NCBI GenBank assembly: GCA_041398825.1
Contig: JAWKTX010000004.1
Coordinates: forward strand, 1 to 64,000
Length of the DNA: 64,000 nucleotides
Source: Planctomycetaceae bacterium
Lineage (GTDB): Bacteria; Planctomycetota; Planctomycetia; Planctomycetales; Planctomycetaceae
Direction of reading: 5' to 3'
Below are positions 47,126 through 56,056 of the stretch, piece by piece (the first letter of the stretch is position 1; the number at the start of each line of letters is the position of its first letter). The notes under the pieces are model-generated. The model was not told the origin of the DNA and did not search any database. It was given only the letters and a program-made list of their open reading frames with translations. The position numbers and the translations under genes were made by a program.

Positions 47126-48147
47126 GAAGCCAACGATTCGGCCGCCGCCCAGGAAAACTTGCAACCGCGATGGCAGTAGCAATGGCAGCCATTCTCGTCA
47201 TGCACATCGCGGCCAGGGCAGATGAAAACACAGTTCCCTCCGCATCCGAAATCGTTGAGCAGACAACGACGCAGTCGGATTCTCAGGAGGTTCCGGCTCC
47301 GAAACCGGAGAAGGCTGAACAGAAAAAAACAGAGTTGCCAGCCGAATTGCTGAAGCTCACGCAATCAGCGACTGCGTTAAATCCAGAGAAGACCGTCATG
47401 CTTGACCTGAAAGGCGGACGGCTGATTGTGAAGACCGAGGTTGCCTGCCGAAACTGTATTCTTGAGATGCTTTGCGTGCCCGAAGGGATCAAGGAGCATG
47501 AAACCATTCTTAGAGTCAAAACGAAAGCTTACGTGATTCATACCGGGCTCGTCGCTTTGGGGGCAGAGCCCGGCAGACCTGCGCGGTTTTCTCCACAGTT
47601 TGAACCGCCAAGCGGTACGAAGCTCAGTATTTACGCTGCGTGGGTCGATGAGGACGGGAAACTCCAGCGAAAAGATGTTCGAGATTGGGTTCGTCATAAC
47701 ATCCATCGTTACTATTCAGCCCCGTTATCTTCGCCCCCACCAGGTCTGAAGCTGCCCTACAAGGAACTGCGTTGGGATAAATTCAATAACGAAATTCTGT
47801 GGTACGGCCCCCTGTCAGATACTGATCGAGACGATCTGCTGAGCAAATGGGACAACGTTAAGTTTCAGGATGCCATTCGGTCGTTTCATGCTGATTCAAA
47901 GAGTCGCCGAATGGAAGCTGACTTTGTCTTTGCCGGAAGTCAGTTTTATACGGATCCGGAGACAAATCTGAGGACCTATCAGGCGGAAGGAGGCTACCTG
48001 ATTTGTGTTGCCAATTTTGGTGATTCCATGATCGATGTTCGTGAGGAAAGTTCGGCCAGTGACGGTGCTCAGGCTTATGAAGCCTGGACAGAACACATCC
48101 CGGCTGAGAACACGCCCGTCCTGCTTGAAATTGTTCCCGCAAAATGA
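47122..48147 (+). CDS. YdjY-domain exported protein
   Basis: The 341-residue protein starts in an ATGA overlap with rsmD. It has a basic N-terminus and signal peptide (about 1-33, MAAILVMHIAARADE), a charged linker rich in Glu, Lys and Pro (about 40-80), and a domain with KTVMLDLKGGRLIVKTEVACRN-like and HETILRVKTKAYVIHTGLVA stretches. The last matches the YdjY family (HEs-x-L-x-A, H-x-GL-x-x-G), common in planctomycetes, function unknown. A second copy of the same fold pattern may lie in the C-terminal half (WYGPLSDTDRDDLLSKW). It ends in an ATGA overlap with the UvrA gene, so the three are translated in series. Confidence 0.8.
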   Translation: MRSQRFGRRPGKLATAMAVAMAAILVMHIAARADENTVPSASEIVEQTTTQSDSQEVPAPKPEKAEQKKTELPAELLKLTQSATALNPEKTVMLDLKGGRLIVKTEVACRNCILEMLCVPEGIKEHETILRVKTKAYVIHTGLVALGAEPGRPARFSPQFEPPSGTKLSIYAAWVDEDGKLQRKDVRDWVRHNIHRYYSAPLSSPPPGLKLPYKELRWDKFNNEILWYGPLSDTDRDDLLSKWDNVKFQDAIRSFHADSKSRRMEADFVFAGSQFYTDPETNLRTYQAEGGYLICVANFGDSMIDVREESSASDGAQAYEAWTEHIPAENTPVLLEIVPAK

Positions 48148-50837
48148 TTTCAGAAGAAGCCAACGGCAGCCGGGAGAGTCGATCGATCATCCGTATTCGC
48201 GGCGCGAGAACGCACAATCTTCAGAACATCGATGTCGATCTGCCCTGCGGTAAGCTGATCGTGATGACAGGAGTCAGCGGCTCCGGAAAGAGCAGTCTCG
48301 CATTCGACACTTTATTTGCTGAAGGACAACGTCGCTATCTGGAAAGCGTCTCAGCACAGACACGATCCTTCATTTCACAACTGCCTCGCCCTGATGTCGA
48401 TGACATTTCCGGACTGCCTCCCACAGTGTGCGTCGACCAACGGACCAACAGCGTTCCGGTTCGTACAACCCTGGCGATTACAACCGAGATCTATGATTTC
48501 CTTCGCGTCCTCTATGCACGTGCAGGAACCGCTCACTGTACGGAATGCGGACAACCTGTCAGCAGCCAGACGATTGATCAAATCGTCCAGCGCACACTGC
48601 AACTTCCCGACCGCACGAAACTGATGATCCTGTCTCCGATGGTTCGAGACCGTCGGGGAGCACACAAAGAAATTCTTGAGCGCATTGCCCGCAATGGATT
48701 TGTAAGGGCCAGAGTCGATGGAGAACTCGTGGATCTTGCTGACATTCAGGATCTCGCTCAAACACGCAACCACACAATCGAAGCTGTAATTGATCGAATC
48801 ATTATCAAAGAGGGTATTGAGCAACGAATCCGTGAATCGGTTGAACTGGCGTGTCGCGAAAGTGACGGCACGTGCATCGTTTGCTTTCAAAGAGATGACC
48901 ACTGGGATGAGGCCTTCTACAGCACCAGATTCAGCTGTGCAAAATGCGACCTCAGTTTTCCGACCCCCGAACCCCGTTCGTTCAGTTTTAACTCTGCCTG
49001 GGGAGCCTGTCCGAAATGTGAAGGCCATGGAGCGCGAGGGGCCATCGAAGAGGATGGTGCCAATATTCGCTTTCTGCGTGAGGCCTGTTCGGACTGCCAC
49101 GGGAGTCGACTAAAGAAGTTTCCTGCCGCCGTCACCTTCTTCGGCGTGACCATTTCGGAATTCACAGGTCAATCCATTGCCAGCGCCTTTGCCACGATCG
49201 AAAAATGGAGCGCATGTCTGGCCAGTGCGGATTCGCCGAAAGATGAGCGTGCGTTCGAAAACCTTTCGCAGGAATCACGACTGGTCGCATCGCGGACACT
49301 GCCGGATATTCAGCGGCGACTACAATGCCTGCTGGATGTCGGTCTGGATTATCTGTCCCTTGATCGAGCCACACGAACTTTATCCGGTGGCGAATTTCAG
49401 CGAGCGCGCCTCGCTGCGTGCCTCGGTATCGGTCTGAATGGTGCATGTTTTGTACTCGATGAACCGACGGCCGGGCTGCATCCTCGCGATACGGCTTGCC
49501 TGCTGAATACGCTGAATCGACTTCGAGATTCTGGTGCCACAGTTGTTGTCGTCGAGCATGATGGGGGCATCATGCGGGATGCCGACTGGCTCGTTGATCT
49601 GGGGCCCGGGGCCGGTATTGATGGCGGGCATTTGTTGTTCTCGGGCCGACCGGCCGACGCCGTATCCGTCGACTCCCCGACAGGAGATTTTCTCGCCGGC
49701 AGACTGAAGAACGTCCCGTCAGGCCAGCCGGAATTCAGAACCCACGCAGAAAATTCGAATCGACGAAGCCTGTTTCCTGTCGAGGGTCCAGGAGATTTCG
49801 GCGTCATCCGTATCAACAATGCTGCGTTGAACAATCTGCAAAACGTGTCTGTTGAAATTCCGCTCCGGCAGCTCGTTTGTGTCACAGGAGTCAGCGGCAG
49901 CGGAAAGAGCTCGCTGATCATGGAGACGCTGCTGCCTTACGCTGCGGCCTGTTGCGATATCAAGGGAGGGGCCACCTCCGGGAAACACCTCCAGACGCTG
50001 GCGCAGATCCTTTCGGACGTGAAGTGCGAAGCCATTACAGGGTTGGATCGTATCGACCGAGTGGTTTCGCTGGACAGCAGTCCGATTGGTCGAAGTTCAC
50101 GGTCGTGCATTGCGACGATTACGGGCGTCTGGAACATCATTCGGCAGCTGTTTACGAAGACCCGCGAGGCAAGATCTCGTGGTTATGCCTCCAATCGATT
50201 CAGCTTCAATTCCGGCGACGGGCGTTGTGGCGATTGCAAAGGAACAGGTGTTCAAAATCTTCACATGAGCTTCCTGCCGGAAACAACCGTTCCATGCCCC
50301 ACGTGTCGGGGACAGCGATTCAACCGAGCCACGTTATCCATCTGCTTCAACAGCAGGAATGTGGCTGATGTACTGAACCTTCGCGTCGACGAAGCCTGTC
50401 AGTTTTTCTCTGAGTTCAATCGCATCGTGACAGTGCTCCAGTCGCTTCAGGATGCGGGACTGGGATACCTGAAACTGGGACAGCCCTCCAGCACGTTCTC
50501 GGGAGGCGAATCACAACGAGTTCGCCTGGCCACAGAACTTGCCACCAAACAATCAGCGGCCACTCTGTATATCTTCGATGAACCCACATCGGGACTGCAT
50601 CCGGCAGACGTCCATCGGCTGATTGCCATTCTGAAGCGTTTGGTGACAGATGGTCACAGCGTGCTGGTTGTCGAACATCAAACCGATCTGATGCGGTCTG
50701 CGGACTGGATTATTGATGTTGGCCCCGAAAGTGGTGGCGGCGGAGGTCAAATCGTTTCTCAGGGCTCGCCGATCGAGCTTGCAAGTCGCGGACAGACTGC
50801 CACTGAAGTCGCATTGCGAAATGAATCGCTGCGATAA
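48144..50837 (+). CDS. uvrA: UvrA-family excinuclease subunit lacking the insertion domain
   Basis: UvrA dimers scan DNA for damage and load UvrB. The 897-residue protein has two ABC modules: Walker A at 43-51 and 582-590, signatures LSGGE at 413 and FSGGE at 785, Walker B VLDEP at 437-441 and IFDEP at 810-814. The UvrB-docking region (about 130-245) and zinc-binding Cys264, 267, 289, 292 are present, as is the second zinc finger (Cys695, 698, 718, 721). In E. coli UvrA, about 130 residues lie between the CDGLG motif and the CASCEGTRL motif; here CEGHG at 292-296 is followed by CSDCHGSRL at 315 after only 18. The insertion domain that touches damaged DNA is thus missing. It starts in an ATGA overlap with the YdjY gene. 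Confidence 0.88.
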   Translation: MISEEANGSRESRSIIRIRGARTHNLQNIDVDLPCGKLIVMTGVSGSGKSSLAFDTLFAEGQRRYLESVSAQTRSFISQLPRPDVDDISGLPPTVCVDQRTNSVPVRTTLAITTEIYDFLRVLYARAGTAHCTECGQPVSSQTIDQIVQRTLQLPDRTKLMILSPMVRDRRGAHKEILERIARNGFVRARVDGELVDLADIQDLAQTRNHTIEAVIDRIIIKEGIEQRIRESVELACRESDGTCIVCFQRDDHWDEAFYSTRFSCAKCDLSFPTPEPRSFSFNSAWGACPKCEGHGARGAIEEDGANIRFLREACSDCHGSRLKKFPAAVTFFGVTISEFTGQSIASAFATIEKWSACLASADSPKDERAFENLSQESRLVASRTLPDIQRRLQCLLDVGLDYLSLDRATRTLSGGEFQRARLAACLGIGLNGACFVLDEPTAGLHPRDTACLLNTLNRLRDSGATVVVVEHDGGIMRDADWLVDLGPGAGIDGGHLLFSGRPADAVSVDSPTGDFLAGRLKNVPSGQPEFRTHAENSNRRSLFPVEGPGDFGVIRINNAALNNLQNVSVEIPLRQLVCVTGVSGSGKSSLIMETLLPYAAACCDIKGGATSGKHLQTLAQILSDVKCEAITGLDRIDRVVSLDSSPIGRSSRSCIATITGVWNIIRQLFTKTREARSRGYASNRFSFNSGDGRCGDCKGTGVQNLHMSFLPETTVPCPTCRGQRFNRATLSICFNSRNVADVLNLRVDEACQFFSEFNRIVTVLQSLQDAGLGYLKLGQPSSTFSGGESQRVRLATELATKQSAATLYIFDEPTSGLHPADVHRLIAILKRLVTDGHSVLVVEHQTDLMRSADWIIDVGPESGGGGGQIVSQGSPIELASRGQTATEVALRNESLR

Positions 50838-51127
50838 ATGCGCAGAGTGAGCAGCAGACATGGCAATACGTACACACCCACAATACTGTTCGTCTGGCCA
50901 GTGCATTGTCTTTCCCGGCGGGGAGATGAACGATGAAATCGATTCTTTGATCGAAGTTCTGAATCCGAATCTTAGTTTTCAGGCAAATTTGCTCAATTAT
51001 GCGTATCCGAGATTGGTATCAAGGCGTTCGGGAATCTTGACGGTGTCCATCACGGGTTCCATAATCCCACCCCCGCCGCGGGTTGATCAACGCCCGCAAT
51101 GCAACCATCCAGAAATGAGACCAGTCC

Positions 51128-51517
51128 ATGAAATCTGACAATACTGCGGAATTCCGTACTCTGCTGAATGTGCTTCAGGCTCGCCTGCGCGGTGACGTAG
51201 AGCAGTTGCAGGAGGAGGCCCTTTCTGGTTCTAATTCGGGCAATGATCAGCGTTCCTCAAATCACATGGCGGAAATGGGCTCTGATGCCTGGGATCTCGA
51301 CTTCTCACTCCACCTGGTCGAAAACGATCAGGAAGTCATGAAAGAGATCTCAGCAGCGCTCAAGCGTTTGGATGCTGGTACATTTGGTCTGTGTGAAGGA
51401 TGTCTCGAAAAAGGGGTGAGCGAAGCGAAAGCGCGCATCCCAAAAGCTCGACTTCAGGCAATCCCCTATGCTCGCAATTGTGTTGAGTGTGAGAGGTTGC
51501 GAGAAGAAGGATTCTGA
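51128..51517 (+). CDS. DksA/TraR-type zinc finger protein
   Basis: The 129-residue protein has an N-terminal coiled-coil region (about 5-85, with LLNVLQARLRGDVEQLQEEAL and EISAALKRLDAGTFGLCEGC) and a C4 zinc finger using CEGC near 89 and CVEC near 118, the DksA/TraR pattern. DksA binds the secondary channel of RNA polymerase and works with ppGpp. The usual DxxDxA-like acid tip is not clear here, so it may be a divergent relative. The stop codon overlaps the start of lspA by one base (TGATG), implying coupled translation; this pairing is seen in many planctomycetes. Confidence 0.85.
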   Translation: MKSDNTAEFRTLLNVLQARLRGDVEQLQEEALSGSNSGNDQRSSNHMAEMGSDAWDLDFSLHLVENDQEVMKEISAALKRLDAGTFGLCEGCLEKGVSEAKARIPKARLQAIPYARNCVECERLREEGF

Positions 51518-52095
51518 TGGATCGTCTCCCGCGAAACCGCTATTTCATTTTTGGATTTCTTTCGAGTGGCAGCCTTTGGCTGGATCTCTGGTCGAAAGAT
51601 CGCGTCTTCGCGGAACTGGGACTATTCAATCGAACCGGGTGGCTGCTGGACGGTTGGGTGAAGTTCGAACTGCACACAAACCTGAACATGGGCGCGCTTT
51701 GGGGAATGGGGCAGGGGTTTGCCGGCGTATTTGCAGCATTGAGCGTCGTAGCCTTTGTCGGCATCATCTACTATCTCTTCATCCGAAAAGCCGCTGTCAG
51801 CCTGTGGCTTACCGTAGCGCTGTCGTTCGTCACCGGAGGAACGCTCGGCAATCTTTACGATCGCCTCGGCATGCACGATGTGTGCCTGCCTGGACAGGAT
51901 GTGCCAGCCAGAGCGGTTCGTGATTTTTTCCATTTCCAGCTGGGTTCGTTCGACTGGGCCATTTTTAATGTCGCAGACATCTGTCTCGTCACCGGCGCGA
52001 TCATGCTCATGATCCAATCCATGCTTCAGCCCAATACGGCCAGCGAAGCTGTCAGTGAGAATGCACAGCCACCGCTTGCGGACCGAATCGCCTGA
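51517..52095 (+). CDS. lspA: Lipoprotein signal peptidase
   Basis: LspA is the aspartic protease that removes signal peptides from lipoproteins after diacylation, needed here for the lipoproteins at 4299 and 28961, among others. The 192-residue integral membrane protein has four hydrophobic segments. Motifs: NMGALWGM (family NxGxxF), GGTLGNLYDRL (first catalytic Asp) and FNVADICLV (second catalytic Asp). A C-terminal hydrophilic tail is normal. It begins inside the stop of the DksA-like gene and ends 36 bp from the convergent asnS. Confidence 0.93.
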   Translation: MDRLPRNRYFIFGFLSSGSLWLDLWSKDRVFAELGLFNRTGWLLDGWVKFELHTNLNMGALWGMGQGFAGVFAALSVVAFVGIIYYLFIRKAAVSLWLTVALSFVTGGTLGNLYDRLGMHDVCLPGQDVPARAVRDFFHFQLGSFDWAIFNVADICLVTGAIMLMIQSMLQPNTASEAVSENAQPPLADRIA

Positions 52096-52131
52096 CTGGT
52101 CGGCATAACGAGACATCCCCCTTTGCAGGTG

Positions 52132-53523
52132 TCAGAAATCTGCGTGGCCAGGTGTCCGTGGAAACGGAATCACGTCGCGTATGTTGGTCATGCCGGTGAT
52201 CATCAGGACCGCGCGTTCGAGCCCAAGACCAAATCCTGAATGGGGCACGCTACCGAACTTTCGCAATTCGATGTACCACCAGTAATCGGCTGGATTCATG
52301 CCACATTCTTCGATTCTCGCGAGCAGTACATCCAGTCGCTCTTCACGCTGGCTGCCACCAATGATTTCGCCGACTCCCGGCACAAGAACGTCCATGGCAC
52401 GAACCGTTTTGCCATCCTCGTTGCAACGCATGTAAAATGGCTTGAGTGTCCTGGGATAATCAAAAAGGATCACAGGCTGCCTGAAGTGTTCTTCCGTCAG
52501 AAATCGTTCGTGTTCCGTCTGAAGGTCACAGCCCCATTCCACAGCGTAATCGAACTGACGACCCGATGTCTTCAACAGCTCGATAGCCTCTGTGTAGGGC
52601 AGTCGAACGAACTGGTTGCTGCGAATGTTTTCGAGTGTGGAAAGGACAGTATTGTTGATTCGATCGTTGAAGAACTGCATGTCGTCGCCGCAGTCGTTCA
52701 GAACATCATTGATCATGGTTTTGATGAAGGACTCTGCCAGATCCATATTGTCGGGCAATTCGTAGAACGGCATCTCCGGCTCCACCATCCAGAATTCGGC
52801 CAGATGTCGCGTCGTGTTGCTGTTTTCAGCCCGAAACGTGGGACCGAAGGTATAACAGTCACCCACCGATGTCGCGTAAATCTCCGCTTCCAGCTGACCG
52901 CTTACCGTTAGCGAAGCGGGTTTGCCGAAGAAGTCCTGCTTCCAGTCAATCTCCGTCTTCAACTGTGCGAGCTTTACCAGGTCGAGCGTTGTAACCTGAA
53001 ACATCTCCCCTGCGCCTTCGCAGTCACTGGCCGTAATGATTGGAGTATTGATGTAAAGGAAACCGCGCGACTGAAAAAAGTCATGAATCGAGCGACTGAT
53101 GCGATTACGCACGCGTGCAACGGCTCCAAAAGTATTGGTGCGTGGTCGAAGGTGAGCGATCTCTCGAAGGAACTCCATACTGTGTCCCTTCTTCTGCAGC
53201 GGAAATGAGGCTGGATCGGCAATGCCCAGCAGATCCAGTGAAGTCGCATGCAGTTCAATCCGTTGCCCCTTACCCGGCGATTCCTTCAGAGTCCCCTCGA
53301 CAGAAATACTGGCACCGGTCGTGATATCTTTGATGATCGCCTGATACCCCGGAACCGCAGAATCAACGACAATCTGCAGGTTCTTCATACAACTGCCGTC
53401 GTTGAGTTCGATAAACGAGAATCCGTTCTTCGAATCACGGCGTGTTCGTACCCAGCCCTTGGCAACAACTGTTGCTTCCGGCTGACCCTCAGCAAGTAAC
53501 GATGCGATACGAACAACGGGCAT
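52132..53523 (-). CDS. asnS: Asparagine-tRNA ligase
   Basis: This class IIb synthetase charges tRNA-Asn. The 463-residue protein has an N-terminal OB-fold anticodon-binding domain (about 15-105, KGWVRTRRDSKNGFSFIELN) and a catalytic domain with motif 2 TFGPTFRAENSNTTRHLAEF and motif 3 GFGLGLERAVLMITG. The ending DVIPFPRTPGHADF is typical of AsnRS. Presence of AsnS implies direct Asn-tRNA formation, not only the amidation route. It is monocistronic and ends next to lspA. Confidence 0.97.
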   Translation of the reverse strand: MPVVRIASLLAEGQPEATVVAKGWVRTRRDSKNGFSFIELNDGSCMKNLQIVVDSAVPGYQAIIKDITTGASISVEGTLKESPGKGQRIELHATSLDLLGIADPASFPLQKKGHSMEFLREIAHLRPRTNTFGAVARVRNRISRSIHDFFQSRGFLYINTPIITASDCEGAGEMFQVTTLDLVKLAQLKTEIDWKQDFFGKPASLTVSGQLEAEIYATSVGDCYTFGPTFRAENSNTTRHLAEFWMVEPEMPFYELPDNMDLAESFIKTMINDVLNDCGDDMQFFNDRINNTVLSTLENIRSNQFVRLPYTEAIELLKTSGRQFDYAVEWGCDLQTEHERFLTEEHFRQPVILFDYPRTLKPFYMRCNEDGKTVRAMDVLVPGVGEIIGGSQREERLDVLLARIEECGMNPADYWWYIELRKFGSVPHSGFGLGLERAVLMITGMTNIRDVIPFPRTPGHADF

Positions 53524-53732
53524 GGTGAAATGCTTTCCGGATGAATGAAACGATGAACGCAGAAGCTTAAGACTGAGTTTTCTTGAAGGAGCGGCTGACC
53601 CTGGTGGACACCCGCTGAATCAAACATGACTGACAAAGATTGATCAACGGTGGCTTCGATCAGCACCAGCTTCGATCAACAGAGGCATTGAGCTTACGTG
53701 ACACGGCCTGGCTGGCCTTTTCCCACTTGCCG

Positions 53733-55682
53733 CTATTCTCCGATGACACCAAACTCTGCCAAAGAGGCCAGTCCGGATTCGCTGTAGCCGGACAGGACCT
53801 TGATTCGAATATATCGACCTTTTGTCCCACGGCATGGAATCGTTTGAAGCTCTCGTGATTTTTCAAGAGTTGTCCCTGCAGAAATCAAATCGAACTTGTC
53901 CGGCACCTGGCTCACCGAGATCTCAATATCCCGAATGGCTCCATTCCAGCTTCCGTCCTGTCGAGACAGACAGACAAAGCCCCGGACGGAATGCTCGGCC
54001 CCCAAATCAACGATAATTTCATGAGGAAACTCGTCCTTTTGAGGAGCAAACCGGCTGTGCCAGTGAGAATTTGCATCCCCATCAATGATGTTCGTTGCGA
54101 ATTTTCCATTGCCTGCATTCTCGCTGCTCACCCGGACAATGCTGAAGTTTCTGTTTGGAATCATCCCGTCAGAGGGCGCCCATGCAGCCCGCTTTGCTCG
54201 TCGTCGTGCTGGAGCCAATGGATCCGGGGCTGACGGATCATCATGCGTCCCAACTTTGGCCCGACGATCTCGCTGGTGGCGATCGGTCCGCTCAAACGTC
54301 CCCTCAACGGCGTCTTCATGGGCGGCCGCGGCAAGCTGCTTCAGTTTTTCGAGGACTTTCGGATTCGATTCGGCTTGGTTGATCGATTCAGAAGGATCAC
54401 TGCTCAGATCGAACAGTTCCCATTGTTTGCCACTTCTGACCGCGCGCCAGTCGCCCTGTCGAATTGCAGCGGCATTTCCCATTTCCCAGTACAGATACTC
54501 GTGTTGTTTCTGAGCCTTGTCCGACTGTTCACCGAACAGCGTTGGCACGATGGAAACACCATCGGTATCTGCCGGGGGACTGGTCCTGGCCAAGTCTGCG
54601 AATGTAGGCATCAAGTCCGGAAAGTATCCCAGAAAATCCGATACCGTGCCGGCTTTGATTCGGCCAGGCCATCGGGCAATGAACGGGATCCGTAGTCCGC
54701 CTTCGTAGAGCGTGCCCTTCTTTCCCCGATATTCAACACCGGTCTCAGGGTTCTTATTTGCCGAGTGCACGCCCCTCGGATACTCCTTCGACGAAAAATA
54801 ATCAGCTCCCCCGTTATCACCGCTGAAGATAACCAGAGTATTCTCCTCAAGCCCCAGTTCCCTGAGCAGCCCAAGGACTTCACCCACCTGACGATCGACC
54901 ATACTGACCATGGCGGCATAGCGGCGAGCATCTTCGGGCCATGGCTCATCCTTGTAGAGCGGCCACGCAGGGTCTTCGTCGGGGATACTGAAAATGCCAT
55001 GCGGTGGCGTGTAAGGCAGATAGGCAAAGAAAGGCTGATCGTGGTGCTGACGGATAAAGTCCATCGCTGCTTCGTGGATCAGATAATGCGAATACGTCTT
55101 TCCGGCAGACCCGCCATTGTTACCTTCGAGGGGGACTTCTTCGCTGTTGCGAATCAGATACGGCGGATAATAGCTGTGCGCATGAACCTGATCGTAATAC
55201 CCAAAGAAAACATCAAAGCCATGTTTCTCAGGCACTCCGGATGAATCGCGGCCACCGTTTCCCCATTTGCCAAATCCGCCGGTCGCATAGCCAAGCGGTT
55301 TCAGCATGGATGCAACCGTTACTTCGTCTGCTCGCAGTGGCGTCCCCCCACCGTTGACTCGCACCGAAGTATGACCACTGTGTTTTCCGGTCAGGAAACA
55401 GCAACGAGTTGGTGCGCAAACCGATGATCCCGCCAGCATATTGCGGAATATCATTCCTTCTGCAGCCATCCGATCCAGATGCGGCGTCCTGATATTGCGG
55501 CCACCATTGAAACCGGGTTCGTAGTACCCCAGTTCGTCCACCATGATCATGACAATGTTTGGTCGAGTGATGGGACTGACATCACTGGAGGGTGTCGTTG
55601 CAACGGCAGCAACGGGCAAAAGAAACTGCAGCAGGAGCGCTGTCGTGGAGATTTGCAAGGGAATCGTTCCAGATCGCAACAT
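53733..55682 (-). CDS. Secreted sulfatase with C-terminal discoidin-like domain
   Basis: Sulfatases hydrolyse sulfate esters, often on algal polysaccharides. I start at ATG 55682, giving a good signal peptide (1-29); ATG 55736 would add 18 residues. The 649-residue protein has the catalytic motif CAPTR at 89-93 within SSVCAPTRCCFLTGKHSG, whose Cys is converted to formylglycine, and metal ligand context NIVMIMVDELGYYEPG at 42-57 and FSGDNGGADYF. The last 145 residues look like an F5/8 type C domain, with ANSHWHSRF, HEIIVDLGAE and GRYIRIKVLSG landmarks, which probably binds carbohydrate. No maturase gene is in the window. Confidence 0.9.
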   Translation of the reverse strand: MLRSGTIPLQISTTALLLQFLLPVAAVATTPSSDVSPITRPNIVMIMVDELGYYEPGFNGGRNIRTPHLDRMAAEGMIFRNMLAGSSVCAPTRCCFLTGKHSGHTSVRVNGGGTPLRADEVTVASMLKPLGYATGGFGKWGNGGRDSSGVPEKHGFDVFFGYYDQVHAHSYYPPYLIRNSEEVPLEGNNGGSAGKTYSHYLIHEAAMDFIRQHHDQPFFAYLPYTPPHGIFSIPDEDPAWPLYKDEPWPEDARRYAAMVSMVDRQVGEVLGLLRELGLEENTLVIFSGDNGGADYFSSKEYPRGVHSANKNPETGVEYRGKKGTLYEGGLRIPFIARWPGRIKAGTVSDFLGYFPDLMPTFADLARTSPPADTDGVSIVPTLFGEQSDKAQKQHEYLYWEMGNAAAIRQGDWRAVRSGKQWELFDLSSDPSESINQAESNPKVLEKLKQLAAAAHEDAVEGTFERTDRHQRDRRAKVGTHDDPSAPDPLAPARRRAKRAAWAPSDGMIPNRNFSIVRVSSENAGNGKFATNIIDGDANSHWHSRFAPQKDEFPHEIIVDLGAEHSVRGFVCLSRQDGSWNGAIRDIEISVSQVPDKFDLISAGTTLEKSRELQTIPCRGTKGRYIRIKVLSGYSESGLASLAEFGVIGE

Positions 55683-56056
55683 TGAGTTTGGGCTTATAAG
55701 AATCGAATGGTCTGGTCGTTGCCCTGCTGCCTGCACATGAAAAAACGCAGATGAAAACAGGTGTCAAAACGACACGAGATGAATTGGCGTAACGCAGATG
55801 AAAAGGCAGGCTGCCAACTGAATTCCAGTTCCAGCTACTGTGCGACAACGATGAACGTTTTCCATCCGTACGTTGGAGCCGCCGCCTCCCGCCCCCGGAA
55901 AATTTTAGCGTCCGCCGGTAAGCCGATACAACCGGAGACGTCCTGGATCTGGCACCACGACTCGTGTCAAAACTCGTGAGAATCCCGCTGCATTTCCGAG
56001 GGACAGGGACTTGAGCGATTTCGATGGCATGCCCAAATCAGGGCAGACAATCAGAG
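55683..56056. other. Intergenic stretch, no gene seen
   Basis: About 375 bases upstream of the sulfatase and downstream of ribBA, both of which read leftwards. No terminator, RNA gene or credible ORF was recognised; the sulfatase promoter should be here. Confidence 0.5.

Noticed and set aside
52240..52911. 223-codon plus-strand ORF opposite asnS
   Set aside because: It lies wholly within the intact asnS gene and has no independent support.
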